From positions 1-64,000 of IMG/VR virus record IMGVR_UViG_3300044712_001292: a DNA stretch of 64,000 bases, one strand, 5' to 3'. The DNA comes from a virus. Both the position numbers and the translations under genes were made by a program. The notes beneath the pieces are model-generated. The model did no database searches. It saw only the letters and a list, made by a program, of their open reading frames with translations, and was not told the DNA's origin. Within the stretch, counting starts at the first letter, position 1. Each line of letters starts with the position of its first letter. Shown piece by piece: positions 38,712-47,561 of the stretch.

Positions 38712-39605
38712 TCACATATAGTCAGGTGGTTCGTCGATACCTTTCCATACACGTATCGATGCGTCGAAAAGGTACGGGAATATCGCCTCGAAAGCGTAGA
38801 TAGGCAGAAAGAGGAACTGATCGTGTTTCGCCCGACCCGTCGGGCTGTTATGCCCATGCTGGATGATATGTTCATAACCACTTACGAGCATCAGCCTGTG
38901 GACGTGCTGCCAGAACGCCTTCGATCTCGATCGAATAGCTGTGCGTGACGCAGCGCAGATGATGGCGAGACACGGCTGTATGATTGGAGGCATAGGTGTT
39001 TCGAACAGAGAGCACCAGACGGAGCTCAGACACCTGGCATACGACTCTTTGTAGCACTCGAGGATGACTTTGTCCCCGTCCTGCCGGTGGGTATGAACGA
39101 GATATCCATGCCTCGACATGGACGGTTTCCACGCTCCGAGGTTCATAAAGTCCAGTGGCGCCTGCACGGCTTGACGTACATCGTCGATGAAGCGAGGGGC
39201 GTGGTCGAATGGGAAGTGTGCGAAGAGCGTGTACTCCGGCAGGGCATCGTAGTGTTCGGCAATGTATCTGCAGTAGACTGTACCAGCGTACGCGCGCCTG
39301 TCGTAGATGGTATGTACATGCCGAAGAGGGAGGCAGCCACCGTCGCTGTAGCAGACGGTCCTACCGTTGATCAGGCGGAGCCAATCCCACGTATTGGACT
39401 CTTTGACGGCATAGTTCGCACACAGCGTCCAGTTCTCTGGCAAGTCGATGCGGTCTGTGTCGAGGTCGAAATCCCAGCTTCCGCGGTGGCCGTAAATAGA
39501 CTTCTTCGTAAGACGGAGGGGCGTCGGCATGCAGGAAACTACGTACGGTCCGTGATTCGTCAAGGTCTCTCGAAAAGACCACTTGCAGACCCCGGTGGCC
39601 TGCAT
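38712..39605 (-). CDS. DUF3431-like protein on the minus strand, 297 aa
   Basis: The only minus-strand gene. I place the start at 39605 because the minus strand reads GCGGAG-AACACT-ATG there; longer frames upstream are antisense to the next gene. The core EHYDALPEYTLFAHFPFDHA (residues ~117-136) matches the family annotated as DUF3431 (EHYDxLPxxTxFxxGxPFDH), which I recall next to surface-sugar or glycosyltransferase genes. Another conserved block is RTVCYSDGGC. Ends directly against tRNA-Ser. Reads as an acquired accessory gene; enzymatic activity unknown. Confidence 0.65.
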   Translation of the reverse strand: MQATGVCKWSFRETLTNHGPYVVSCMPTPLRLTKKSIYGHRGSWDFDLDTDRIDLPENWTLCANYAVKESNTWDWLRLINGRTVCYSDGGCLPLRHVHTIYDRRAYAGTVYCRYIAEHYDALPEYTLFAHFPFDHAPRFIDDVRQAVQAPLDFMNLGAWKPSMSRHGYLVHTHRQDGDKVILECYKESYARCLSSVWCSLFETPMPPIIQPCLAIICAASRTAIRSRSKAFWQHVHRLMLVSGYEHIIQHGHNSPTGRAKHDQFLFLPIYAFEAIFPYLFDASIRVWKGIDEPPDYM

Positions 39606-39660
39606 AGTGTTCTCCGCTATGTCAATAACGGTCCTCCGTAGCCCTGTCATCCCTCGGAAC

Positions 39661-40272
39661 ATGCAAGCGACACGGATGTCCGGCAGCCCCGTAGAAGACG
39701 CCTCGGTGATTCGTAAAGACGCGCCCATACCTGTCTTGATGCAGGAACACGACGGGTCGTTCCGAAACGCAGGCACGACGGTAGCCGCCGACCTCCCAGA
39801 GCCTAAGCTGACCGACCCGCTTCCACAGGATGCTGGTTCGACGAGAGCGAAGCCGGAGTTCGAAGTACCAGTAGGGCAGGCTATGGCGCAAGCCTCCGGA
39901 CTGGCGGTACCGGCGCCTGCGCAGCCAGCGCAGTTTAAGCCTTCTGTGTCCAATTATACGCCCCCTCCGACCCCAGCACCGCCAGCTAAACGCGTTCGGG
40001 TACGGATGTCGAATCCGGGCATGGGCAGGGTAACGGTCGGTGTTCGCGCGGTCAGTATCTCGGAAACCGTCGTCATCCTCGCTTACCCGCAGGACGCCGA
40101 CAACATCGTTGAACCCCCTGTCTGTGGTGGAGATAACCCCATCCGTGTCGAATTCGAGGGGAAGAAGTACACGTGCGTATTCGGTGGATGGACAACAGAA
40201 CTCGAGGGGATGTTCCTGGTCGTCCTCTTACGCACCGGAGAAGACGAGGACCCAAGCCCTTCTAAGGCTTGA
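39661..40272 (+). CDS. Hypothetical protein before the portal gene, 203 aa
   Basis: Start uncertain: ATG at 39661 or 39676, both with weak ribosome sites, in a region also holding the divergent gene's 5' end. The first 120 residues are Pro/Ala-rich and probably unstructured (QAMAQASGLAVPAPAQPAQF); the C-terminal ~85 residues form a compact beta-rich domain (RVRVRMSNPGMGRVTVGVRA, KYTCVFGGWTTELEGMFLVV). Position before the portal suggests a capsid-decoration or packaging accessory, but this is inference only. Confidence 0.6.
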   Translation: MQATRMSGSPVEDASVIRKDAPIPVLMQEHDGSFRNAGTTVAADLPEPKLTDPLPQDAGSTRAKPEFEVPVGQAMAQASGLAVPAPAQPAQFKPSVSNYTPPPTPAPPAKRVRVRMSNPGMGRVTVGVRAVSISETVVILAYPQDADNIVEPPVCGGDNPIRVEFEGKKYTCVFGGWTTELEGMFLVVLLRTGEDEDPSPSKA

Positions 40273-40308
40273 ATCCGCTCGTCGTAACACCACAATCGTG
40301 CGAGACCT

Positions 40309-42162
40309 ATGACGACGTTCATTCCTCCCCCGCGGCCTGTGGCCGGAGCCGTCGGCAGCGGAGGCGCAGACAAGCCGGTTATCTCACCGTGGATGGACTA
40401 CGCATCGTTGACGATGCCGGACAGCCACCAGCTGGTGATGTGGTGGGCGCAGTATCTGTGGATGATGGATGGTAACTATAGGACGGCGATGGAGCGGGTT
40501 GCCGCCCACTTCCTGACCATCATCGAGTTCCCCGATCTGGAGCCTGACGAAGAGAGCGAGTGGCGCGACTTCTTCAGCAACCACATGAACTACCGCCGTG
40601 AGCTGCTTGCCTGCGCTCACGAATACCTCTGCTACGGCAACCTCATCGTTGGCTTGTACCTTCCCTTCAAGCGGTTCGCCCGGTGCCGTAACTGCTCCGT
40701 CGAGAACCCGCTGAGCGAAGTCGATTACGAGCTAGAGCTTGTTGATAAGCACCCGTACCTGCACTGGCGCAGGGTGCGCCCCTGCCCGAAGTGTCAGGAT
40801 AAGCAGACATATGAGGTTTTCGACCGCCGGTCGTCCGATCTATCCAAGGTGCGGCTGAACCGGTATTGCCCGCTTGAAATCGAAATCGCGTTCAACCGCC
40901 ACAGCCACAGCAAGAATATCTACTGGAATATACCGGACGATGAGGTTCGTGATATTCAGCAGAAAGCACGCATCCATATCGACGAGACACCGCTCGAGGT
41001 GCTGGAGACGGTCGCGGCCGGCGGTAAGCTGCACTTCAACAGCGACCTGATCCTGCATATCGATGAGCCGTGCATCAGCGGTGTTCGCACGCGTGGCTGG
41101 GGCGTGCCGCGTACGATCGCCAACTTCCGTACGGCGTGGATGCAGCAGGTGACGAGTAAGGCGGACCAGACCGCGATGCTCGACTACACACTCGGTATGC
41201 GCTGGATCTCCCCGTCGCCGACACCCGGCGGCACGGATCCGATGATGAATCGTGGCATGCAGGAGTTCGTCGCGCAGATCAGCGCTGCAGTGCGTGAGCA
41301 TCGTCTCAATCCGGCGTCATACCACACGTCACCGTATCCGCTGACGTACCAGTTCATGGGCGGTGAAGGCGGCGCACTCGTGCCTCCGGAGAAGCTCAAG
41401 TTCCGTCAGCAGGAATACCTGAACCAGCTCGGTATTCCTCTGGAATACCATCAGATGAACCTGAGCACGCAGGCCGCTCCCATGGCGCTGCGTCTGTTTG
41501 AGTCGTACTGGCAAGCCCTCCCGGCGTTCTACAACAAGATCCTTACGTGGATCACGGAGATGCTGTCCAAGACGTATAATCTCGAGGCGACATCGGTTCA
41601 GATGCAGAAGACCACCGTTGTCGACGACGCCAACTACAAGGCGCTGTTGCTGCAGCTGATGTCTGGCAACCAGCTTTCTCCCCAGACCGCGCTCGAGCCG
41701 CTTGGCATCAACGCGCACGAGGAGGTCAAGAAGGTCTACCGTCACCAGGACTATGTCAGCCGGGTACAGTCCGAGTTCGACGAGAAGGCCCAGAAGCGGC
41801 AGGAGATGGCGGCGTTCAAGTCGCAGGTACAGCAGCCGACGGCAGCCCAGCTCGCCCAGCAGCAGCAGGGCGGGGCGCCTCCGCCTCCTGGAACTCCGAT
41901 GGGTGGTGTTCCGACCGGAGGCATGCCTGGCGCATCTCCGAATACGCCTCAGACGCTGGCTGGTCTGGCGGATCAGGCGTCTCAGATCGCTCAGCAGCTC
42001 GTGACGCTGCCTGAGTTCGAGCGTAAACAGCAGCTCAAGCAGCTTCGTGAGGGGAACAAGCAGCTGCACGCCCTGGTTATGAGCGATATGGAGGACCTGC
42101 GGGAGGCAGCTGCCAACCAAGGTAAGCAGATGATCCTTCAACAGGGACCCCCGCAGGGCTAG
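40309..42162 (+). CDS. Portal-like protein, 617 aa
   Basis: Size, position at the head of the structural module and sequence style fit a portal, the 12-fold ring through which DNA enters and leaves the head. Supporting stretches are YRRELLACAHEYLCYGNLIV (94-113) and LKFRQQEYLNQLGIPLEYHQ (~364-383), typical of portal wing and crown/clip segments. Residues 126-162 carry CxxC...CxxC (C126, C129, C159, C162), a zinc-ribbon insertion. The last ~130 residues are Gln/Pro/Gly-rich and helical. No terminase precedes it in the window. Confidence 0.65.
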   Translation: MTTFIPPPRPVAGAVGSGGADKPVISPWMDYASLTMPDSHQLVMWWAQYLWMMDGNYRTAMERVAAHFLTIIEFPDLEPDEESEWRDFFSNHMNYRRELLACAHEYLCYGNLIVGLYLPFKRFARCRNCSVENPLSEVDYELELVDKHPYLHWRRVRPCPKCQDKQTYEVFDRRSSDLSKVRLNRYCPLEIEIAFNRHSHSKNIYWNIPDDEVRDIQQKARIHIDETPLEVLETVAAGGKLHFNSDLILHIDEPCISGVRTRGWGVPRTIANFRTAWMQQVTSKADQTAMLDYTLGMRWISPSPTPGGTDPMMNRGMQEFVAQISAAVREHRLNPASYHTSPYPLTYQFMGGEGGALVPPEKLKFRQQEYLNQLGIPLEYHQMNLSTQAAPMALRLFESYWQALPAFYNKILTWITEMLSKTYNLEATSVQMQKTTVVDDANYKALLLQLMSGNQLSPQTALEPLGINAHEEVKKVYRHQDYVSRVQSEFDEKAQKRQEMAAFKSQVQQPTAAQLAQQQQGGAPPPPGTPMGGVPTGGMPGASPNTPQTLAGLADQASQIAQQLVTLPEFERKQQLKQLREGNKQLHALVMSDMEDLREAAANQGKQMILQQGPPQG

Positions 42163-42198
42163 TCTTGCAGGCTCGAAAAGGACCCATAAGGTACCCCC

Positions 42199-42717
42199 AT
42201 GCGTACGACTGATATCCTGACCAAGGCTATGTGTAAGGCGGCCGCTGATTCGGGTGAGTCTGCTAGTTATCTCGATCAGCTCCCGTTCCTGGGCAGCACG
42301 GTTCTCGGCGGTATCATCGGACGCCGCATGGGCGCTTCTGGAAGCGCCCGCCGCGGATTCGGAGCAACGCTTACAGGCGCTACGCTGGGTGGGGTGGCGG
42401 GAGTGAAGGCTCAGGACGCACGCGATTCAGCGTTGCGTGAGATCGATCGCCACGGCGACGCCCCGCTTGTTCAGGGCGCGAACGCAGCTATCGACGCTGC
42501 TGGGGCCGCCACTGAACGCATGCGCGACCCGTTTAAGGATACGCTGGCTCGGAAGCCGGAGCCGACCTTACTCGAGCGCGCTGGTAACGTCGCCGGACAG
42601 TACTGGCGGAATCTCAAGTCAGGGGATCCGCTGACGATTGCGGGAACCGGGGCCGCAGCTATACTCGCAGGCGTGCTAACGCACCAACTCCTCAAGAAGA
42701 AGCGCGCTCGCGCTTAA
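42199..42717 (+). CDS. Glycine-zipper membrane-active protein, 172 aa
   Basis: Two Gly/Ala-rich hydrophobic segments: about residues 29-60 (FLGSTVLGGIIGRRMGASGS) and near the C-terminus (LTIAGTGAAAILAGVLTHQL) followed by a KKKR tail. The second segment is nearly repeated in the next protein (GIGAAAVLAGVLTYNALKKK), so the two share a C-terminal-type module. Such proteins are often packaged and ejected to form a channel for DNA. No catalytic motif. Confidence 0.6.
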   Translation: MRTTDILTKAMCKAAADSGESASYLDQLPFLGSTVLGGIIGRRMGASGSARRGFGATLTGATLGGVAGVKAQDARDSALREIDRHGDAPLVQGANAAIDAAGAATERMRDPFKDTLARKPEPTLLERAGNVAGQYWRNLKSGDPLTIAGTGAAAILAGVLTHQLLKKKRARA

Positions 42718-42732
42718 TAAAGGAACATCACC

Positions 42733-43509
42733 GTGTCTACGAAGCTCGAGAAGACTGCTCAGTTCCTGAAGAAAGTGGCCGCCGAGGGCGGCTCTATCTG
42801 GAACAAGAGCCTGTACGGTGGCCCAGAGGCCCCCTTCCAGCAGCCGAGTCACTACCCGGCTGAGGTCATACATCGCCTCCTTGCCGAGGCTGATAAGCTC
42901 CCTGAGGGCTCGGACGAGGCTGCCGCAGCTGCGAGTGCTCGGCAGGCGATCACTGAGGCCGGTGGTATGCACAAGCTCGATCAGGCCGGGATTGATCGCA
43001 TTGCGGTTCGCGCCGGTGCGAGCCCCGCCGACAAGAACACTCCGGGCTTCTGGAGCAACTATCGCGCAGCTATGGGCCGTGGCCACCTGGGAGCTACCGC
43101 TGCCACCGTCGGCATTGGCGCTGCAGCCGTTCTGGCCGGTGTGCTGACCTACAATGCGCTGAAGAAGAAGCGTACGCAGACAAAGACCGCCGGACTCTTC
43201 AGCTTCCGGCGGAGTAATTCGCCGAATGCCCAGGGCCCTGCTCCTACCCGCGCCGCAGAACGTACCCAGAAGGTCCGCGATCTCGTAGGCAAGAAGGTTC
43301 GTAATGCGGCGCTGCTGGCAGGTGGCGGTGGCGCCCTCGCCGGCACGGCCGCTGGCGCTGCCCTGGCCTCCCCCGGCGATACCGTCGCGGGCGGCCACGG
43401 TCTCCCCACCACAGGCAGCAACCTGGGGGACGCAGCTGTCCTCGCTGGCGGCCTGGGCCTCGGGGGAGCCGGCCTGTACGCGCTGTACCGCTCCCTGCGC
43501 GACGAGTAA
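42733..43509 (+). CDS. Glycine-zipper membrane-active protein, 258 aa
   Basis: GTG start with AAAGGA upstream. The N-terminus KLEKTAQFLKKVAAEGG is followed by a helical segment, a hydrophobic TVGIGAAAVLAGVLTYNALK module shared with the preceding protein, and a second Gly-rich region (residues ~195-250). Ends with the terminator at 43524, so a transcription unit probably ends here. Likely a virion or ejection protein (inference). Confidence 0.6.
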   Translation: MSTKLEKTAQFLKKVAAEGGSIWNKSLYGGPEAPFQQPSHYPAEVIHRLLAEADKLPEGSDEAAAAASARQAITEAGGMHKLDQAGIDRIAVRAGASPADKNTPGFWSNYRAAMGRGHLGATAATVGIGAAAVLAGVLTYNALKKKRTQTKTAGLFSFRRSNSPNAQGPAPTRAAERTQKVRDLVGKKVRNAALLAGGGGALAGTAAGAALASPGDTVAGGHGLPTTGSNLGDAAVLAGGLGLGGAGLYALYRSLRDE

Positions 43510-43523
43510 GCCAGGGCGCCTCG

Positions 43524-43557
43524 AAAGACCCTCGCTATTGGCGAGGGTCTTTTCGTT
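43524..43557 (+). terminator. Rho-independent terminator
   Basis: AAAGACCCTCGC (43524-43535) pairs perfectly with GCGAGGGTCTTT (43541-43552) over a five-base loop; the T-rich tail continues as TCGTTTAT. Confidence 0.85.
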
Positions 43558-43571
43558 TATAGGATGTCACC

Positions 43572-45377
43572 ATGCGGATAGACACGCGTAAGTCGTTGAT
43601 GTTGTCAGACTCACAGCAGCTGACGCCGACGACGAACCTATTGAACCCGGCATGGCGTAAGTCATTTCAGGACGCGTTGCTCAAGCTCAGTGGAACAGTC
43701 GATATCGTCGCACCTCCCGCAGTCGACCCTGCAGTATCCGGTGAGGCAGCGGTCGACGCTGCCCGTCTGAACTATTCAAAACTGCCATCGAGCCCGACGG
43801 TACAGAACGCAGGTGAGGGCCGTGTCTATGCAGATAGGCTTGAGCGGTCCGCCCAGCGGATATCGCCACGCGTTTCTGCCGTTGACCGTCCGGGCGAAGT
43901 ACCCTACGGGCCAGGACAACGTAGGGGTGTCGATACGTTCGCAGCGTTCGATACCGCAGGAAACACCGTAGCAGCTACGCTAGGAAATAGGCACCCGTTG
44001 ATCGCAGGGGCGGCGAACATAGCGCTGCCATTTCTGACCCCGCTATGGTCGAAGTATGTACAGAACCCCGTCGCCGATCTGACGCCGTCAACTCTCACAG
44101 CGTCTCCGGAGCTCCAGGTTGGCGGCGTCCTCGCTCGCGAGGAGGCACGCCGACTGCAGACCCCAGTTGGCCAGTTCTCGAGTTCTCCGGAGCTGTCGGA
44201 CGCATACCGCGTTGGTAATCCGTATGCCGGCATGTTCGCGGGTGACACCATGTCACAGGCGGAACGGAACGCACGTCTTCTCCCAGGTGAAGGCATGTCG
44301 GCGTGGCTCGGACGTGCCAGCCCGCTGTACCCCGTTCTAGGTGCAGCTGTACCGGCCATTGCCGCTACAGGGCAGGATCTCTGGGAAGGTAAAGGCCTTC
44401 GCATTGCAGAAGACCCGGTTTTCTACACCTCATCCGCTCTGACACCGGCAGCAGCCTGGGCGGCGGCTCGCAGCATGTTGCCTCTCAGCGGGGCAGTCAG
44501 CAAGATTCCTTACGTCGGTACCACACTAGCTCGTATACCTGCTGTCGGTACCGCTATGGCTGCCGCAGGTGCTATGCAGTCGGTTGGTGAGATAGCGCGT
44601 GGTGCCCTCTCACCGGAACGCGTCGATGAGGCTCGGAGAGCATCTGGTACGGATACCGGCTGGGGCACAGCGACCGGCAGGGCTGTTGTAGGCGACCCAT
44701 TCGGGGCCGCTACCGCGCTCGATCCTGAGGCTGTTGAGGCTAACAAGCGTGAGTTCCTGCGTGGTCGGCGCGATATCGTGGAAGATGCGTCCGGCACGCG
44801 TATTCCCTTTGACCGGGACATGGTCATACAGCGTCTCTCACGTTCTGCCGAATCCGCCCCGAGTGTCCCAAACTCCATCCTCTCTGAGCTTGTGGCAAAG
44901 GGTCTGTGGACTGATGGCGGTCTGAAGCACATGGCCAAAGAGCGGTACACGCGCGAGACACCAGCCGAGCGCGGAGCGTATCGTATGGCGCAGCGGTTTG
45001 CCGATCAGAAGGGCTTCACCCCAGAGGACCCGCGTCGGATAGAGTTGTTCCATCAGCAACTGAAGAAGATGGGCATCACCCCGTCGGCGGCAGGCGATAA
45101 GCGGCAATGGATCGGTGCGGCTAAGACGATCGCCTCTGCACTAGAGAACCGGTTCCCCGGCGTCCGCATTTCAAAGACAGGTATTGTCGAGCTTGCTAAC
45201 CTCGTTCGTACCAACGGGGTAGAGGCTACGGCTGCTTCGTTTATGCCAACTGGAAGGCCCGACGATGCGCTTGAGTCGCTGCGCCTTCAGGCTATCCTCA
45301 ATTCCGCATGGGCCGACCCGTCAACGAAGGCCCAAGCAGGCGCCATCTACCAACAGCATTTCCAGAATCCTCGCTAG
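43572..45377 (+). CDS. Virion-type protein, 601 aa
   Basis: Begins 15 bases after the terminator. Contains hydrophobic Ala-rich stretches (residues ~140-152 and ~285-345, AAAWAAARSMLPLSGAVSKI ... AVGTAMAAAGAMQSV) and a helical C-terminal half (residues ~430-600). No enzymatic signature found. The composition and neighbours fit an internal or ejected virion protein. Function unknown. Confidence 0.6.
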   Translation: MRIDTRKSLMLSDSQQLTPTTNLLNPAWRKSFQDALLKLSGTVDIVAPPAVDPAVSGEAAVDAARLNYSKLPSSPTVQNAGEGRVYADRLERSAQRISPRVSAVDRPGEVPYGPGQRRGVDTFAAFDTAGNTVAATLGNRHPLIAGAANIALPFLTPLWSKYVQNPVADLTPSTLTASPELQVGGVLAREEARRLQTPVGQFSSSPELSDAYRVGNPYAGMFAGDTMSQAERNARLLPGEGMSAWLGRASPLYPVLGAAVPAIAATGQDLWEGKGLRIAEDPVFYTSSALTPAAAWAAARSMLPLSGAVSKIPYVGTTLARIPAVGTAMAAAGAMQSVGEIARGALSPERVDEARRASGTDTGWGTATGRAVVGDPFGAATALDPEAVEANKREFLRGRRDIVEDASGTRIPFDRDMVIQRLSRSAESAPSVPNSILSELVAKGLWTDGGLKHMAKERYTRETPAERGAYRMAQRFADQKGFTPEDPRRIELFHQQLKKMGITPSAAGDKRQWIGAAKTIASALENRFPGVRISKTGIVELANLVRTNGVEATAASFMPTGRPDDALESLRLQAILNSAWADPSTKAQAGAIYQQHFQNPR

Positions 45378-45383
45378 GCACCC

Positions 45384-46586
45384 ATGTCTGACACCTATCA
45401 AGCTCTCTGGACTATGTGCCCGACGATCGTCGCGGCTGTACTGAAGACGGCTTCCGCTGACGGGGTTGTTACCGCAGCCGATCTTGACACACCTGCTGCC
45501 GGATCACCCCCTCCCGCAGCCGTGACACCGCCGGCCCCCGCGCCGAAGCCCGTGACCCCTGCTCCTACGACCGGCCAGCTGGCCGAGTCGACCGATAACG
45601 TCATTGCACCGTTCCATAGCACGTTAACTGAGATCGCCACAGGCAAGAAGTCCCTGATCACTCCGCTGAATTGGGGAAATCTCCAGCCCGAGCAGCTGGC
45701 GGTCGATAAGCTTCTGCGTACGGATGTCGATAAGCTGACGCCGCAAGAGCTGGCGCAGCAGACACGCACGTACCTCGCTCTTCAGAACAGCGGTTTTGAC
45801 AAGGCCATGGGCAACAAGCGCCTGTTTGCCAACCCATTCGCTACCGATCCAGCCGATCAGAAGAGCAGGCTGACGTTCGGCAACCTCTCGTCGCTGTACA
45901 GTAAGCGCTATGAGCAGCTTAGCCCGGAGGAGGCCAAGGCGTACAGCGATAGCCTCGGAGACGAGGCAGAGAAGATGGGTTTGGCGCTCAAGGCCCCTGG
46001 GTTGATCAAGGAGAAGGTGGGAACCAAACTCGACGAACTGCATAAGGCTATTGCTGAGGTAGACAAGAACCCGGACGCCACGGGCTTCACTGACTGGTTC
46101 ACGTCGTCGTGGGCGAATATGGCGGTGCCTGCCGGATTCCTGATGATGATTTTCGGCGGAAACACCGGGGCTATCATCGGTGGCCTGGCTATGGCTGCCG
46201 GCGGATACAACCTCTACAACAGGTACAGCACGTTGATGAAGGATCCTGTTGCGCAGGATGCTATCCACGAGTATGTCGCGAGTAATTTCAGCAAGGAGGC
46301 GCTGAAGAAGGTCGAGGAACAGTACGGCCCGCAGTATGCGCAGGCCGCGAATGATTTCGGCTTCCTCTCCCGGTACGGCTTTTTGTCGTCGGTACAGTCC
46401 GCCTACCAGAATGCCGGTGCCGGGGCTTACAAGTGGCTCGTACCCGGCGCTGATGAGAAGAACGTGAATGCGTTCCGCGCTCAGCTTGCTCCGAAGCCGA
46501 ACGGCCCGAACACCTGGATAAATGACTGGTCCGGGAAGGCCTGGGACACGGTATCCGCACCCTTCCGGCAGACAGGGCAGCAGTAA
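45384..46586 (+). CDS. Virion-type protein with membrane hairpin, 400 aa
   Basis: After a helical N-terminus and a Pro/Ala linker (residues ~35-65), the protein is mainly helical, with a membrane-like hairpin near residues 248-275 (MAVPAGFLMMIFGG then AIIGGLAMAAGGY). The hairpin splits two soluble helical domains. Starts 6 bases after the preceding stop; the next gene follows in 3 bases. Probably one of the ejected inner proteins (inference). Confidence 0.6.
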   Translation: MSDTYQALWTMCPTIVAAVLKTASADGVVTAADLDTPAAGSPPPAAVTPPAPAPKPVTPAPTTGQLAESTDNVIAPFHSTLTEIATGKKSLITPLNWGNLQPEQLAVDKLLRTDVDKLTPQELAQQTRTYLALQNSGFDKAMGNKRLFANPFATDPADQKSRLTFGNLSSLYSKRYEQLSPEEAKAYSDSLGDEAEKMGLALKAPGLIKEKVGTKLDELHKAIAEVDKNPDATGFTDWFTSSWANMAVPAGFLMMIFGGNTGAIIGGLAMAAGGYNLYNRYSTLMKDPVAQDAIHEYVASNFSKEALKKVEEQYGPQYAQAANDFGFLSRYGFLSSVQSAYQNAGAGAYKWLVPGADEKNVNAFRAQLAPKPNGPNTWINDWSGKAWDTVSAPFRQTGQQ

Positions 46587-46589
46587 GCC

Positions 46590-47210
46590 ATGGACCTCGG
46601 TGACGCCGCTGACTACGCTGCCGTGCTGACCGCACAAGATCGCGTGGCCTCCGACCCCAGCCGGTCGTGGCTGCAGAAGGTCCGCGACTACATCCCAACG
46701 ACCGGACTGCGTCCGGCATCGCAGCGTTCGTCTGGTACGTTCGGAGACATCCTGCGCGTAGCCATCGGAGGGGCGCTCGGGTACGGCGTTGCCCGAGGGG
46801 CCGCCTCCGTCCTAGGCCTATCCGATAGCTCAACGAACGCTCTTTCTCTCGCAGGCGCATCCGCCGGAGGTCTTATGGGTCTTACCAAGTCTGGTTCAGA
46901 TGAGCGCATCGCCTTCCGGGTGGCGTTTATCAAGTCTGCGATCGACAAGGGGTACTTCACGAAGAAGGCGTTCATCGCACCGCTTATCCTTGCCCCTATT
47001 AGCGGGTTGACGGGTACGATGAACCGCATCGGCGAGTCCGCGGGCTCAGTCGTCGGTTCGGCGGACGCGCCTGATGACGTCGACAAGGACATTGTCCAGA
47101 CGCAGGTCGAATCGGAGCTTCTGCGCCAAGAGGAAGCGCGCGTCGAGGCACAGCGGCAGAACCAGATCCTGAAACAGGTACTTGCTAAACGTCGACTGAA
47201 GCGTAAGTAA
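46590..47210 (+). CDS. Glycine-zipper/coiled-coil protein, 206 aa
   Basis: Contains a Gly-rich hydrophobic segment (residues ~52-95, ILRVAIGGALGYGVARGAAS ... ASAGGLMGLTKSG), a basic helix (FRVAFIKSAIDKGYFTKKAF) and a C-terminal coiled coil (VESELLRQEEARVEAQRQNQ). Fits the same group of membrane-active virion proteins. No known domain. Confidence 0.6.
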   Translation: MDLGDAADYAAVLTAQDRVASDPSRSWLQKVRDYIPTTGLRPASQRSSGTFGDILRVAIGGALGYGVARGAASVLGLSDSSTNALSLAGASAGGLMGLTKSGSDERIAFRVAFIKSAIDKGYFTKKAFIAPLILAPISGLTGTMNRIGESAGSVVGSADAPDDVDKDIVQTQVESELLRQEEARVEAQRQNQILKQVLAKRRLKRK

Positions 47211-47216
47211 GTTCGC

Positions 47217-47561
47217 ATGACGAACCCGCCGAACGTGACCCCTCGCACACTCGACGTGCCCCGCGGGGTGCCGGTGGCACGTTATAAGCCGCCTGCCAAG
47301 GTCGAGATCGGGCCTGGGGCTGAAATACCGCTGATTCCGAAAGACGGTCCAGACGAGCGTAAGCTTCAGGAAGTCTGGGTAGCTCACGCTCGTGTGTTTC
47401 GTCTGAACAACGCGGAGGACCTTCGGGCGTACGAAGAGGTCTGGCAAAAGGTAACTGACGGCCTGGCAGTCATGTCGGAGTCGCGCGTCGACTTTACAGA
47501 TGGCCAGTACGTAGCTCTATTGCGCTGGGCCGACTTCGTTTATAAGCTTCCTAACGTATGA
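47217..47561 (+). CDS. Hypothetical protein, 114 aa
   Basis: Small soluble protein: a basic Pro-rich N-terminus (VPRGVPVARYKPPAKVE) followed by a helical domain containing VWVAHARVFRLNNAEDLRAY. Overlaps the next gene by four bases (ATGA). No recognised motif; possibly a head-completion or connector-type protein by size and location, which I cannot confirm. Confidence 0.55.
   Translation: MTNPPNVTPRTLDVPRGVPVARYKPPAKVEIGPGAEIPLIPKDGPDERKLQEVWVAHARVFRLNNAEDLRAYEEVWQKVTDGLAVMSESRVDFTDGQYVALLRWADFVYKLPNV

Noticed and set aside
39606-39953. Extension of the DUF3431-like minus-strand frame to a 413-aa protein
   Set aside because: The extra 116 residues are antisense to the Pro-rich start of the next + gene and a good ribosome site exists only at 39605.
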